From the NCBI GenBank assembly GCA_030704615.1, contig CM060733.1, forward strand, positions 70,248,001 to 70,308,000: 60,000 nt of DNA. The letters are read 5' to 3'. The translations under genes and the position numbers were made by a program. Shown here in pieces: positions 33,648-45,102 of this stretch; position 1 is the stretch's first letter, and each line of letters starts with the position of its first letter. A model generated the notes under the pieces. The model was not told where the DNA came from. It did not search any database and was given only the letters and a program-made list of their open reading frames with translations. The DNA comes from Takakia lepidozioides (lineage: Eukaryota; Streptophyta; Takakiopsida; Takakiales; Takakiaceae).

Positions 33648-35960
33648 TGGGTGGGGGGGGTAGGTGGGAATGGCGTGGTCTGGGGTTGGTATCTAGAGAT
33701 GGTTGTATTGGCTTGCAGGGTGGTAGTGAGAATGTCTCGGGAGAGAAATGGGAATTTGTTGGCGATATCATCTAGTGTTTGTGTGGTACCAGTTGGGTGG
33801 GCCAGGTATTCACCTAGTAGTTTGTGGACTCCTCCGGGCTTGGATTGTAGCAGGTTGAGAGATTCGTGGAGGTCATGGAGGTAGTGTGGGGGTGCTAGGT
33901 AGTTATGGGGTAGTGTGAGTAGATTATGCAGTTGATGTAGTAGTGAGCTGACGCTACTGTCTGGTTGATTCCTGAAGTAGTCGTTGCATATGGAGGATAT
34001 TGGGGAGATGATAATGATTAATGAGAATAGGAGGTGTTGGATAGAGATGGTCCTTGGGGAGATTGTTAATGATGCTAGTGATGGTAGAGGGGCCCGGGTT
34101 TGGGTGAATGTCACCACCACGTAGGAGTATAAGTTTATAGGACGCAAAGTGGGAGGGTGGATGGTGAAAGGAGTGCTTGGAGGCCAATGGTTTTTGGTGG
34201 TATCTCCCATGGGGGCAGTGGGTTATGAGGTGGTTCTCAAGGGGCTAGGGAGTAGGGGTGCAGGGAAGATAGTTGGTAGGGAAATGTATGTTGGAAGGGG
34301 ATTTGGTGTCGTCATAATGGGTATGAGTGGAGCTAGTTGTGAGTGTGTGTACGGGTGGTAGTATTGTGATTAGATTCGGGCGGGGTACCATTAGGTGTCC
34401 GCGGGAGTGGCGCCGTAGGGTTTTGTGTTTAGCGGTGGGTGTGGGTATTAGATGGGAGAAAGAGAGAGAGGTGGGTGGGTCGCGGAGATGGATTGAGTTG
34501 GGCATAGGTGCAAGTATGGGTACTTTCAAGTGGGTTAAGTAACGGTCGTGGGTGGTTGGGGGGTGAGTTTGGGGGCTCAGGATAGAGGGGGTTAGGCAAC
34601 ATATGATAGATTGGGGCATTTGGCGAGTGCGGGCTGGGTAAGTACGCGGGATAGTATTTGGTTTATGGGAGGTGATGCTTCTGTATATGAGATGTTGAGG
34701 TAGACGGGATTTGGATGTGGGGGTCCGTTTGCTAGGTCTACTGGCGCAGCAGTACGAGAGAGGGTAAATATTATAGTAGTACATAATTGGAGGTTGAGAA
34801 ATATGTGACAGGGGGTTTTGAAGGAGGGTGGGTATGGGATATGTAGATTGGGAAGTAAAAGAGGATGTGAAGTACAGCGGGCGGATGGCGTCGATAGGGA
34901 GCTCGGTTGAAAAAGGGCGTGATAGAAGAAAATGACGTAGGCGGTTAATGTATTGTGATATAGTTGGATGCAGCCACTGTGCTGGGAGGGGATGGGGATA
35001 GGGTAGGATGGGTGGAATCCATAGGAGTATATTGGGAGGGTGGGGATGGATGAGAGTGGTGGCGGGAGGATGGATGAGTGGGTCGGCGAGGAGTTATGTT
35101 GAATGCGGGAGATGTACATGTATTGGCTATTTATGGTAGGTATGTAGGGAGTGGGAAAGCGGGTGACAGGGTGTAGGTATGCATGGGGAGTCCGTGTACC
35201 GGGGTATAGGCAGGTGGCGGGGGTGTATAGGTTGATTTTTGTACGTAACATGGGAATGGGATGGAGGTAGTTTTGTGGGGGTGAAAAATATAGGGGTAAC
35301 CACCCAGGCCTGGACATGATTGGGTGGCGACTAGTTATATAATAATAGAGAGTGTGTGGTTTTTTGAGGACTGGCGTGGGGGTTAGATATGGTACGAGGG
35401 ATAGGTATGGTAGATATGGTACGGGGTGTATACGGCGGGTAGGGCAATTGAGCGGGTAGGACGCGCTTTTGGGGCGGCCTGGATGTTGTAATTACGGTGA
35501 TAGCAACCCGTGGGAATTGCGGCGGGCTGGTAGGATTTGAATTTGTGGCATTGGTGGGGGGGGGGGGGGGGGGGTTACGTGGCACTGTAGGGCGTGGCAA
35601 GATGTAATGGTGGAATTGGTGCGATTGTGACACATGTGGCAGGGAGGGGAGAGAGTGCAAAAGTGGTGTCTTCGATTGGCAATCCAGGGGGGATCGGGCT
35701 TGTGATGGCGTGAGATGGGGCGATCTTGAGAGTGTAGAGGGTGTAGTGTGGGGGTGCAGAGTAAGTAAAAAGAGGATCTGAACTTAGCGAGTGTAGAGTC
35801 ATGAATTGAAGTTGTAGAAAAAAGGAGTATATAGCATATGAAGTAAGTTGAGCAGAAGAGAGCTATGAGTCCTTTGATAGATGAGATTGAGGTACCATAG
35901 AGATTGCGCGGCGAAGGGAGACTGTGTCATGGGTGCGTAGCCAGAGATTTCTCGATGTGT
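33648..35960 (-). other. G-poor sequence between LINE ORF1 and ORF2
   Basis: Frames at 34,210-33,626 (194 codons), 34,784-34,245 and 35,317-34,592 are rich in Pro, Ser, Thr and His with no recognisable domain. The 34,210 frame runs up to the start of ORF2 and includes DDIANKFPFLSRDILTTTLQ, which could be a real N-terminal extension. A G14 run is near 35,560. I treat the others as chance frames allowed by the shortage of G (few TAG and TGA). Confidence 0.35.
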
Positions 35961-37857
35961 TCACACATTGTCAATGGTGGTATCTACTGGAATTGCACTT
36001 CCGTCGGGGGAGCTGGTGATACGCAGGGTGTGGCCGTTCGTGGCCAATTGCTGGTACGGAGAGCCAGCTGCAGTTTGGGCAAAGGGGGAATCTGCAATGT
36101 TGAAACGCGGAGGGAATGTATGGTGCAGTTCGACCGCAACTGCTGGCCGATACCCACCTGTTAGAGCCTCCGTCCCATCCTTGACCTCTCCCGTTCCTGC
36201 AGAAGGAGTAGCCATACTGGAGGGGGGTGGTAATTTGTTCAGAACCAGGTTAGCATGTCTGTAAAAGCTGGCCAGATTGTCTCCCAGATTCTGGTTGACT
36301 CTTGTAGCAAGACCAGATACGTATGGTGGACTTCCTGTTGTGCTTGAATGGTGGAAGCAACTCTGCCTTCCATGGCTGCAAGATCTCCGCGGATGTCCTT
36401 GCGTATGGAAATAGCATGGTCGGTAAGCCGTTGGTCGATTTCTGACATCATCTGGTCGTGGTTCCGACTGGGACCAGCATTTGGTTGAATGCTGATGGAA
36501 TTAACAGTGTCAGCTAGCGCCTGATTAATGTTCGCCACCTGCATCCGGTCAAGTATCTCTTTGGGTGGAGGGGACGAGCCGTTGAGACTGTGTGCAAGTG
36601 GCTCAAATTTGATCCGTCAATCAATGACCATAATGTCAGGCTTGTGACACCACTGAGTGTAGATACTGGGGTCTTACAGGTGATTAGGACCATACCAGTA
36701 TGTCTTGTTTTTTCCGTGGGAGCCACCGAGTTGTAGTGCAGTTGTGCAATGTTGTCTTTGCCAAAGAGGGAGTGGAAGGCGTTCGTGGTAGCAGTCTGAG
36801 AGTGAAGGGAGTTGAGATTCTTGACCACCAGTGTAAGGGCATCACGTTCTGCAACCAATTCTTGCGGGGTAGCTTTGAGTCCAGTCATACTTGTCTTTTT
36901 GACCCGTAGCTGTGGCCTGAGGAGCGTATGCTCGTAGCGGATTCCATGCATCAACATACGTTGCTTGGTGTCCTCTGAGGCCAAGTAGACAAAGCAGAAT
37001 TTTGACTCTGGGCCTGGCTTGTGCACATGAAGGATTTCGAATTCGTCTTCATGCGAATATGACTCCAGGATGAACTGCCTGGTGAGGGTGTAGCTGAGAG
37101 CTCCCAGTAAGGATTCGTTGGTCAAGTAAAGAGAGAGATACTTGGGGGAGGCAGGCAGATCAAATGCCTTCTCTATTTTTCCTTGGACCTGTAGGCCAGA
37201 GGCCATCTCCATTACAAAGGCACGGTCGCCTTTCAAGAGGGCCACACCGTCAGTGGCGGGGTGTAGGAGCTCAACTTTGAAAAAACCTGCCCAGAGTTAG
37301 CTTGTGTGCGTTGTATATGCTGTGATTGGTGCTAACAGGACTTTGCCGAGAGGGATATTCATAACTTCAAATCTCTTGCGAGCCCTGAACAGAGCCTGTT
37401 CCTTGGGCATGTCAGTGTCGGAGTCAAATCGTATGATGATGTGGTATGGCGTTGCAGGCAGACATGAGACTAGGTCGATTACGGTCCCTTTTGGTAGTTG
37501 CGTGAGCGGGTAGAGTTGCCCTTCTCTCCCATCTGGACGGACCGCGGGATAGAATAATTGAGGGACGTGAGGATAGGCTTTGAGACTGTGCCTCATCTCG
37601 TAGATTTCACTGTTCAAGAGGCCCAGGGCTTGGTGAGCTAACGTGGGGCGGGTCTCCTTGATGTAGGGGAGCTTGGTATCACTTGCATGTTTCTCCAAGG
37701 CGTAGTAGCCCATCCAGAGTGGGGGGTCAACCTGGTAGCTTGAGATCTCCATGATGGGGGAATGGCCCCTGGATTTTTTCGGATCCGAGTGGGAACTCCC
37801 CGCATCGTTGTTGTAATTGCTCGGAGAACGCTTGTGGCGTGGGCTGCTGTTGTGCAT
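35961..37857 (-). pseudogene. LINE ORF1-like protein, frameshifted
   Basis: Four frames join end to end: 37,857-37,297, 37,245-36,514, 36,544-36,239 and 36,215-35,961. The N-terminus is basic and disordered (HNSSPRHKRSPSNYNNDAG), then a folded region with MEISSYQVDPPLWMG and PYHIIIRFDSDTDMPKEQAL. After a shift at a T6 run (about 37,280) comes GFFKVELLHPATDGVALL and DEFEILHVHKPGPESKFCFV. The 36,544 frame is coiled-coil-like: RLTDHAISIRKDIRGDLAAM. Base composition is less biased here than in the flanks. ORF1 proteins of LINEs bind element RNA and form the RNP. No RRM or zinc knuckle can be named with confidence. Confidence 0.5.
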
Positions 37858-38116
37858 CTTTGCTGGGGTACACAGTGCTAATTGTTGCGTTGGCTATTGT
37901 GGACTTGGTGTGTTGAGGGGGTGACCTGATGTGTGCTCCATATGGGAGGCCGTTTGTTTGTGAGCTGAGCGTGTTTGGTATGCTTGAGGGTTGGCGAAGA
38001 ATTTTTCGTCAGAGAGATGCATTTCGCTGACATCAGTGTCATTGTGGAGCAGCATGTCTTCGTCGCCATCGAGGTGCTGCTTCATTATGGCAGAGGGGTT
38101 GCGGGCACGGCTGGGG

Positions 38117-41100
38117 CTAATAGGTGACCTTCGACTGTGAGTTTTTTTTGTCTATGGAGCGGGATTGCTTATGGAGGGTGTGAGACTGTTTTTGGATGCT
38201 ACCTGAACATGCGCTAGTCATGCGTGGAGAGGGGGAGTGGTAGAGTATGAAGCAGAATGGGAATAAACTGTACGTTGTGTTTGAGAGGAGGAGAGGGCAA
38301 AGGTGAGTGTGTGGATTATAGAGGGGGCGAAGTAGGGGGTGGTATAAAGAGAGTGGAATGGCAGAAGAAGAGGCTAAGTGGGTGGTGCATGAGTGAGTGT
38401 AGTAAGGGTGGTGAAGGAGTGGGTGGCAGAGGTTGAGGTGAGGGAGACAGTTACGGGTTGGGTTAGGAGGGGGCGTACCAGATATGATGGCTGGGTTTCG
38501 AGGAGAGATTGTTGTTGTAGAGGGGTGACGGCTTGGTATATTGAATGAGCAGCGCGGGCAGGGGGGAGCCATAACTGTGACAGTCCGTGTATAACTGCAA
38601 AGCGGCGATCTTGTGCTGCGGCTGGGCGAGGAGGCATTAAGGTTTTTGGTTATATTGGAGGTTGGCGAGAGTATGTTGCCAGGGGCAGGCGGCGGGGAGG
38701 GAGATCGCATGTGGGAATGTGGTGGCGCTGTGATGGATTGAGATCGAAGCATTCGATTTTGGCAGATATGACTCTGAAGGGGGGGGGCGCCAGCATTAAT
38801 GGGGCATGAATACAAATAGAGGGCCCGCACAAGAGTGGCTGGGAGGAGATAGGATGCTTGTTGAGAATTTACTCATTGTGTCTCTAGTTGGAAATTAAGG
38901 ATGTGTTGTGAATTCGCACGGGTATTAGGAAAGTTACTCTTCTGCGGGCTTGTGTTGTGTATGAATATTTGGGAGATGAGAGGAGTAGAGTAATGGACTT
39001 GGGGAATAGAGTAGTGAATAGGGGGCAGGGAAGGGATTACGTCAGCTTTTGGAACGTTGGGGGGTTGATTGAATCGGAGTGTTAATGAGCTATGTTGTGT
39101 GACGGGGGGTGTCTTGTGTGGTGATGGGGGGGCAGGCTGGGCCAGACACCTTGGCGAGGTATGGGTGCGGATGAACGCAAAATGGCAGCAAGATAGATTT
39201 TTACAAATGAGAGAGAGTGAGTAAGATGCGAGGGAGATAGCGAGTGTGGCAGAGAGAACAGGATGAGGTTGAGGATTACTTGTATAATGGCGTGGTGGGG
39301 GTATTATGGCAAGGAATTGATGACTTTTAATGTGTAGCGGTAGATAGCCCAGGCTGAGGGGGTGTCTATAGAAAGATTTGGAGAGGATCGTACGTTGGTA
39401 AACCAGCCTTGTGCTAGGTAGAGTGAGGCCCATGTCGGCATGGATTTTTAACATAATAGGGGCTTGGTATATTGAGGTGAGTAGCTTACAGGCTGCACAC
39501 TGAGCATGGGTGTAATGGTGTGTCCATATGTTGGTGACCTGCGCAGCAGGCTGAAGTGAGAACAGGTGGAGCAGGGGGTGACCAGCGATGGCCGATGGAC
39601 TATGTGAAAGAATTATAATGAAAAATGGTACATAGAAAGAGCCTGATTGATTCCAAGTGATTGCGGTGTGGTGAGCGTGGTAGTGGTACATAGAGGAAGT
39701 CAGTTCCCACGTCAGCAGGGAGTGGGTCATGTTGTGTGAAGGGGCAGAAGTATATAACGGGTGTCCAACATTGACGGAGTGTCTACATGGAAAGTGGTGG
39801 AAGGAGGTGGAGTAGAATTGGTACGTAGGGATTGTATATGAGGTTAATCGCAAATACACAGTGAAGCCTACAAAAGGGAGAGGTGTAGCCAATTGGTTCC
39901 AATAGAGGGGTATGAAGTTAGAGTAAGCTATCCTGTTAGAGCAGCCCCACGCTGGGGGCTTGGGTACCAATGGGCTGAAGCGGGAACTTAAGTCAATGAC
40001 ACAACTATATCTAAGTACATAGAGCTGTTCGGAGAGATGAGAGAGCAAAAATGGTGTTAGCTGTTGAATTAGATAAGTCCTGATCAGATTTGGCATGTTG
40101 GTGCCGGCACCCGTGGACTCCGTTGGCTTGGACAGTCCAGATGGAGCTGTGATAGAGTCGTGGGGCAATGACCTTTGGTTGAGGGTGGCAAACCAGCGAG
40201 ACCGAGAAGCTGGAAGAGTGTGAACTTGATATAATTGTTGGGCTAAGACGGCATAGCGGGGGCCTGGGGGGGGACCTTGTTGATGGCAGCATAGTTGCTT
40301 CATGTGGGGAGGGCTGCCGCTTATGTTGATGGAGCTGGCATGTAGTGTATCGGGGCTTGGCGTGCATTTGGTGATGAGAGCAGCCTGAGTGAGTTCCTGC
40401 ACAGGTAATTGAAGTGAGAGAGCAGCACAATCAGCTGAAAAAAGAGGTGGGTATGGGAAAGGGGGGAGAGAGGATGGAGGGGTGCCAGAGAGTGGGCAGC
40501 AGTGTGTGGGTGGGCGTTTGGTGAATGAGCAGCGGTCCGTAGCAAAGAGCTGGGGCTGATATCGGTAACTGAAGTGGTATATGTGTTGGTTCTTAAGCCT
40601 TGTGTAGGTGGGATCCCCACAGATATAGTAACAGGAGCAGTAATGGGGTATAGAGTGGTACATAGTGGCAAGGTAATTGAAGGGGGAAGGGAGTAGATGG
40701 TGGAGAGGGGGAGGTAACTGAGGAGTACAGAGAAGTGGTCTGATAAGGAGAATTAGTTGGACGCCCTTGTAGCTAATTTGTGGGGTGTTGGGGTGGCTTG
40801 CAAGTGAGGTGGGCATGACCTTGCAGGCCAGCGGTTGGAAGAAGCAAGTTTTATGCCATTTGCGAGAGATTAAAAACAGGTTGTGATGAGAAAGAGAGGT
40901 ACTTGGTGTACTCGTGCGCACACATAGACCAAGAAAGGAAAGGAGGCACCTGGTGAGTCCGACGGGGCATAGGGCCAAACCAGCGTTCCAGAGCCTGCAC
41001 TGTTGGTCCAGTCACTTGAGGAAAAATAGGGAGGGTGGTAACTGCCCGTAGGGTCTCCCGCAACGGCCAGTGGGGAGGGAGCAGTGCAGCTTGTGGTGGC

Positions 41101-42217
41101 CCTGGTGAGGGGGGGTCGTTGGGATGTCGGTTTGGGAGGGTTGATGGGATCTGAAGCTGCGTAGCGCGTATGAGATATCCTGCCAGTGCCCACTACATGA
41201 GAAAACCTTGGGACTGCAAAGGGGAGACGGAGGATCTGAGTGTGACCTGGTAGTACACGACAGCATAGTAGCGACAGTATAGAGAGGGTAATTCAAGTGT
41301 CGAGGGGTATGGTGGCAGGTGAGAGTGGGGGTGTGGGGCAAGAGCCCAGAGCAGGGAGAGCTATGCACTTTAAAAGTAGGAGCATGGTACATAGAGCTGG
41401 CTGTTGGGGGATGGGTGTGACAGTGAGAGAGAGACAGATGAAAGCGGAAATTGCAGCATCTCCTTAATGTAAATAAAGTTGGGAATGAGACAAACGGATA
41501 ATTGACCATACATTGCAAGAATCTTATATCTGTGATATGGGTGATTTGGATTCTCTTATGAAGGTAAATGATTGAGTAGTGTGGAAGTGGAAATGAGCAG
41601 GGTGGGATGGGGTAAGTGTAAGGATGAAGAGTGCCTGGAAACGTGGGGCGAAACAGAAGGGGGGATGTGATGGGGGATAAAGTACCTTTTGTGCTTGTGC
41701 TCAGCCAGATAGAGAAAGTGGAAGTATGGCACCTGATACAGGTTCCCTGACCTTGAAGGGAACAAGTGACAGTCTGATGCTGGTACACAAGGGAGGGGCC
41801 GTAGCTTAGGTCGAGGTGGGGTGGGGGGCATTGGGCTGTTGTCGCTGGAGCCATCCGGTGGCGGCCTATCGCGTTGCTGGCTGCTGGTAACATACGCATC
41901 AGTTGCCATTTCCATTCGATCCGTGCTCCAACCTCAAAGAAAGGGCTGTTACGAGAGCTGGGGGTCGAAAAAAGAATTTCTTTCCCTTTCTCAACGAAAG
42001 TGACCATAGGCTGTCTATCGTGCTGGTGTTGGTCATGGAGGAGCTCGCAAAATGGCGGGGGAACTCTGTCGTTGCATTGTGCACTAATCAGCTTCATCTG
42101 CCGGAGCTCGGATCGAGCGATTGTGTGTAGTGGCGTAGATAACCTCTTTGGTAAGTCAATGTCGCGCCTCCAGTAGGGAGTGGCCATGGCAGTGGTGGGA
42201 GGCGTGGGGGCTTGCAA
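38117..42217 (-). other. Long G-poor region with large low-complexity frames
   Basis: Minus-strand frames of 701 codons (40,978-38,873), 401 codons (42,217-41,012) and 237 codons (38,830-38,117) are dominated by Pro, Ser, Thr, His and Leu and show no domain, repeat or motif that I recognise. Because the strand is depleted in G, TAG and TGA stops are rare and long frames are expected by chance. It may be the 5' UTR or an ORF0 region of the LINE. Confidence 0.35.
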
Positions 42218-42596
42218 ACAACATATGGCACAGAAGCCTCGGAAGCCGAGATCTCCCAGAGAGCGTCGTGAGAATCGGCAGGTGCCTGAATAGGACGATG
42301 GTGAAGAAATGCCGCTCTAGGGGGACCATTCGAATCGTGGTCTCCTGTTGAATACAGAGAAGGAGGGTGCATGCTACTCCATCTGTGGAGCAGGCCTCCT
42401 TGCCGCGCCAAAGAGTGAGGGGACGGGCTATGGCGGCGGGGAGGAGCGGCGGTCGGGCGGTAGTCAAGGCAAGAGTAGCCGAGCCGACATAAAATAAGGA
42501 AATATAACAAAGAATAGCTAATCATATAGTGAGACCCTAAAAAATAAGTCATAATTAGCAGCTTAGCGATGAGAAGAGCAGCGGACTAACAGGGGA

Positions 42597-43168
42597 GCGG
42601 TACCCACTGTTAGCTTCCAAACTTTGCCAGCACGTTCCAGACACCCTCTCACAGGTCCCGGACTAATATGAGATCAATCGAAATTCATTCGATGGCTCAA
42701 CGGATGGTTGGCCATCAAAATGATTTTGGTTTGCTTTGAGACTTGGCTACTATGTTCAATGTGCCATGTAAGAGGCCCCAGAGTAATATGAGATCAATCG
42801 AAATTCGTTCAATGGGCCAACGGATGGTTGCCCATCCAAATGATTTTCGTTCGCTTTGAAACTTGGCCAGTGTGTCCAATGTACCCTATGATACGTCCCA
42901 GTGTAATACGAGATCAATCGAAAATCGTTCGATTGTCCAATGAGGCGTTCACTTGTCATCTGGTTTTTGTTCAATGCGAAAAAGAAATCCTGCAATGCGT
43001 GCGCAACTATTGCACCCATTGAACGGATGTGGTTGAAGGCCCTCTTTTGCCAACCAACCATCCGTTGAGCCATCGAATGAATTTCGATTGATCTCATATT
43101 AATCCGAGACCTGTGAGAGGGTGTCTGGAATGTGTTGGCAAGGTTTGGAAGCTAACAGTGGGTACCGC
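42597..43168. mobile_element. 572-bp foldback element with 115-bp terminal inverted repeats
   Basis: The left end starts GCGGTACCCACTGTTAGCTT and the right end is its inverse, ending CAGTGGGTACCGC. The arms extend through CTCTCACAGGTC and ATCAATCGAAATTCATTCGA to GGATGGTTGG, about 115 bases each with a few mismatches. The inside carries units of the 120-bp repeat seen at 25.8-26.3 kb. It has no coding capacity. It sits between the LINE and the GCGACCGCC hairpin array. No target-site duplication was evident. Confidence 0.8.
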
Positions 43169-43169
43169 A

Positions 43170-44535
43170 AACATAGGCCGTCGCTTCATAAGCGACCGCT
43201 AGCATAGGCGGTCGCTTCATTTTCAAAACATTTAAAATAAATAAGCGACCGCCAATAGGCGGTCGCATTTTCAAAATTTAAAATAAATAAGCGACCGCCA
43301 ACATAGGCGGTCGCTTCATTTAAAAAAAGTTAAAAAAAAAATAAGCGTTCCAACATAGGCGCCCGCTTCATTTTCAAAATATTTTAAATAAATACGCGAC
43401 CGCCAGCATAGGCGGTCGTTTCATTTTCAAAACATTTTAAATAAATAAGCGACCGCCAGCATAGGCGGTCGCTTCATTTTCAAAACATTTAAAATAAATA
43501 AGCGACCGCCAACATAGGCGGTCGTTTCATTGAGAAAAAATTAAAAATAAATAAGCGACCGCCAGCATAGGCGGTCGCTTCATTTTCAAAACATTTAAAA
43601 TAAATAAGCGACTGCCAATATAGGCGGTTGTTTCATTTTCAAAAACTTATAAAAAAATATGCGACCGCCAATATAGGCGGTCGCTTCATTTAAAAAAAGT
43701 TTAAAAAAAATAAGCGACTGCCAATAGCGCTTCATTTTCAAATTTAAAAAAATAAACGACCGCGCGTCGCTTCATTTTCATAACATTTAAAATAAATGCG
43801 ACGCCACATAGGCGGTCGCTTCATTTTCAAAAACTTTAAAAAAAATAAGCGACCGCCAACATAGGCTGTCGCTTCATTTAAAAAAAATTAGCGACCGCCA
43901 GCATAGGCGCTCGCTTCATTTTCAAAACATTTTAAATAAATAAGCGACCGCCAGCATAGGCGGTCGCTTCATTTAAATTTTTTTTTAAAAAAAAAAGCGA
44001 CTGCCAACATAGGCGGTCCTTTCATTTTCAAAAACTTTAAAATAAATAAGCGATTGCCAACATAGGCGGTGGCTTCACTACAAAAAAAAAAAAAAAAAAA
44101 AAAAAACGACCGCTAGCATAGGCGGTCGCTTCATTTTCAAACCATTTTAAATAAATAAGCGACCCCCAGCATAGGCGGTCGCTTCATTTTCAAAGCATTT
44201 AAAATAAATAAGCGGCCGCCAACATAGGCGGTCGCTTCATTTATTTATTTATTAATATAAATAAGCGACTGCCAGCATAGGCGGTCGCTTCATTTTCAAA
44301 ACATTTTAAATAAATAAGCGACTGCCAGCATAGGCGGTCGCTTCATTTTCAAAACATTTTAAATAAATAAGCGACCGCCAACATAGGCGGTCGCTTCATT
44401 TTTTCAAAAAACTTAAAAAAAAATAAGCGACCGCCAACATGGGCGGTCGCTTCATTTCCAAAATAATTAAAACAAATCGACCGTCAGTAATGGCGGTCGC
44501 TGCATTTTGTAAAAACAAAAACTGCCAGTAATGGA
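43170..44535. repeat. Array of about 25 GCGACCGCC / GGCGGTCGC hairpins
   Basis: Each unit is GCGACCGCC, a six-base loop (usually AACATA or AGCATA), GGCGGTCGC, then an A/T-rich spacer such as TTCATTTTCAAAACATTT. Where measured (43,449, 43,502, 43,555, 43,608) the period is 53 bp. Many arms carry matched or single-sided mutations. A poly-A run is at 44,083-44,106. Similar hairpins lie at 48,580-48,890 and 50,500-51,240. Confidence 0.9.
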
Positions 44536-44835
44536 AGTGAGGGGAGAATGACTTGGGGCTTATATGCCCCCCCCCCCGGCCTCATTCCTTGCTCCACGCG
44601 CAGGGCAGACCTCGTAGAAGCGACCGGCACCATGGCGGTCGCTCCACTTAAAAACAAAAAAAACGACCGCCAGTAATGGCGTTCGCTGCATTATAAAAAC
44701 AAAAAAAAACTTCAAGCGAAGTGAGGGGAGAATGTCCCGGAGCTTATATGCCCCCTTCCCCCCGCCTCACTCCTCGCTCTATGTGCAGGTCATACTTCGT
44801 AGAAGCGACCGCCACCTTGGCGGTCGCTCCATTTA
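44536..44835. repeat. Two copies of a 178-bp tandem unit
   Basis: GAAGTGAGGGGAGAATG, GCTTATATGCCCC, a C-rich run, CCTCA-TCC, CTCGTAGAAGCGACCG and GGCGGTCGCTCC occur in order from about 44,537 and again from about 44,715. The unit ends in a member of the hairpin family. Confidence 0.75.
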
Positions 44836-45102
44836 AATAAAAATGAATGCACAGTTGGAAGCGTGGCACAATTGTTCTCCATTTCACAAGCAAATCACCG
44901 AACACAAACATGAGCAAGTGATGGTGCATTTGGCCGACATTTTGGCTGGTATACACATGGGCAACATCTTTTATTTTCCAACACATACACAACACCAATA
45001 CAAATACTCATAGTGACAATGATTACATTGGTATTACTTCAGTACAGAAATATAAACATGTCCACTAAAAAAGTGCTGATGCATGCCTACAGCTGTTTTG
45101 CT

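Larger units (their letters stand above)
26900..42560 (-). mobile_element. APE-type non-LTR retrotransposon and attached G-poor sequence
   Basis: Throughout this block the minus (sense) strand is very poor in G and rich in C and A; the plus strand looks G/T-rich, in sharp contrast to both sides. ORF1-like sequence (37.9-36.0 kb) is followed by the endonuclease-reverse transcriptase and RNase H frames (33.6-27.5 kb). The 26.9-27.4 kb part would be the 3' UTR. Whether the 38.1-42.2 kb section is an unusually long 5' region of the same element or a second nested element is not resolved. No poly-A tail or target-site duplication was recognised. Confidence 0.6.

Noticed and set aside
38873-40978. 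701-codon minus-strand ORF as a real gene
   Set aside because: It lacks domains, is dominated by Pro/Ser/Thr/His, and lies on a strand depleted of G where TAG and TGA are rare, so a long frame is expected by chance.
43170-44535. Tandem tRNA or snRNA-like genes from regularly spaced hairpins
   Set aside because: The stems are 9 bp with 6-base loops separated by A/T runs; there is no cloverleaf, no A/B boxes and no terminator pattern.
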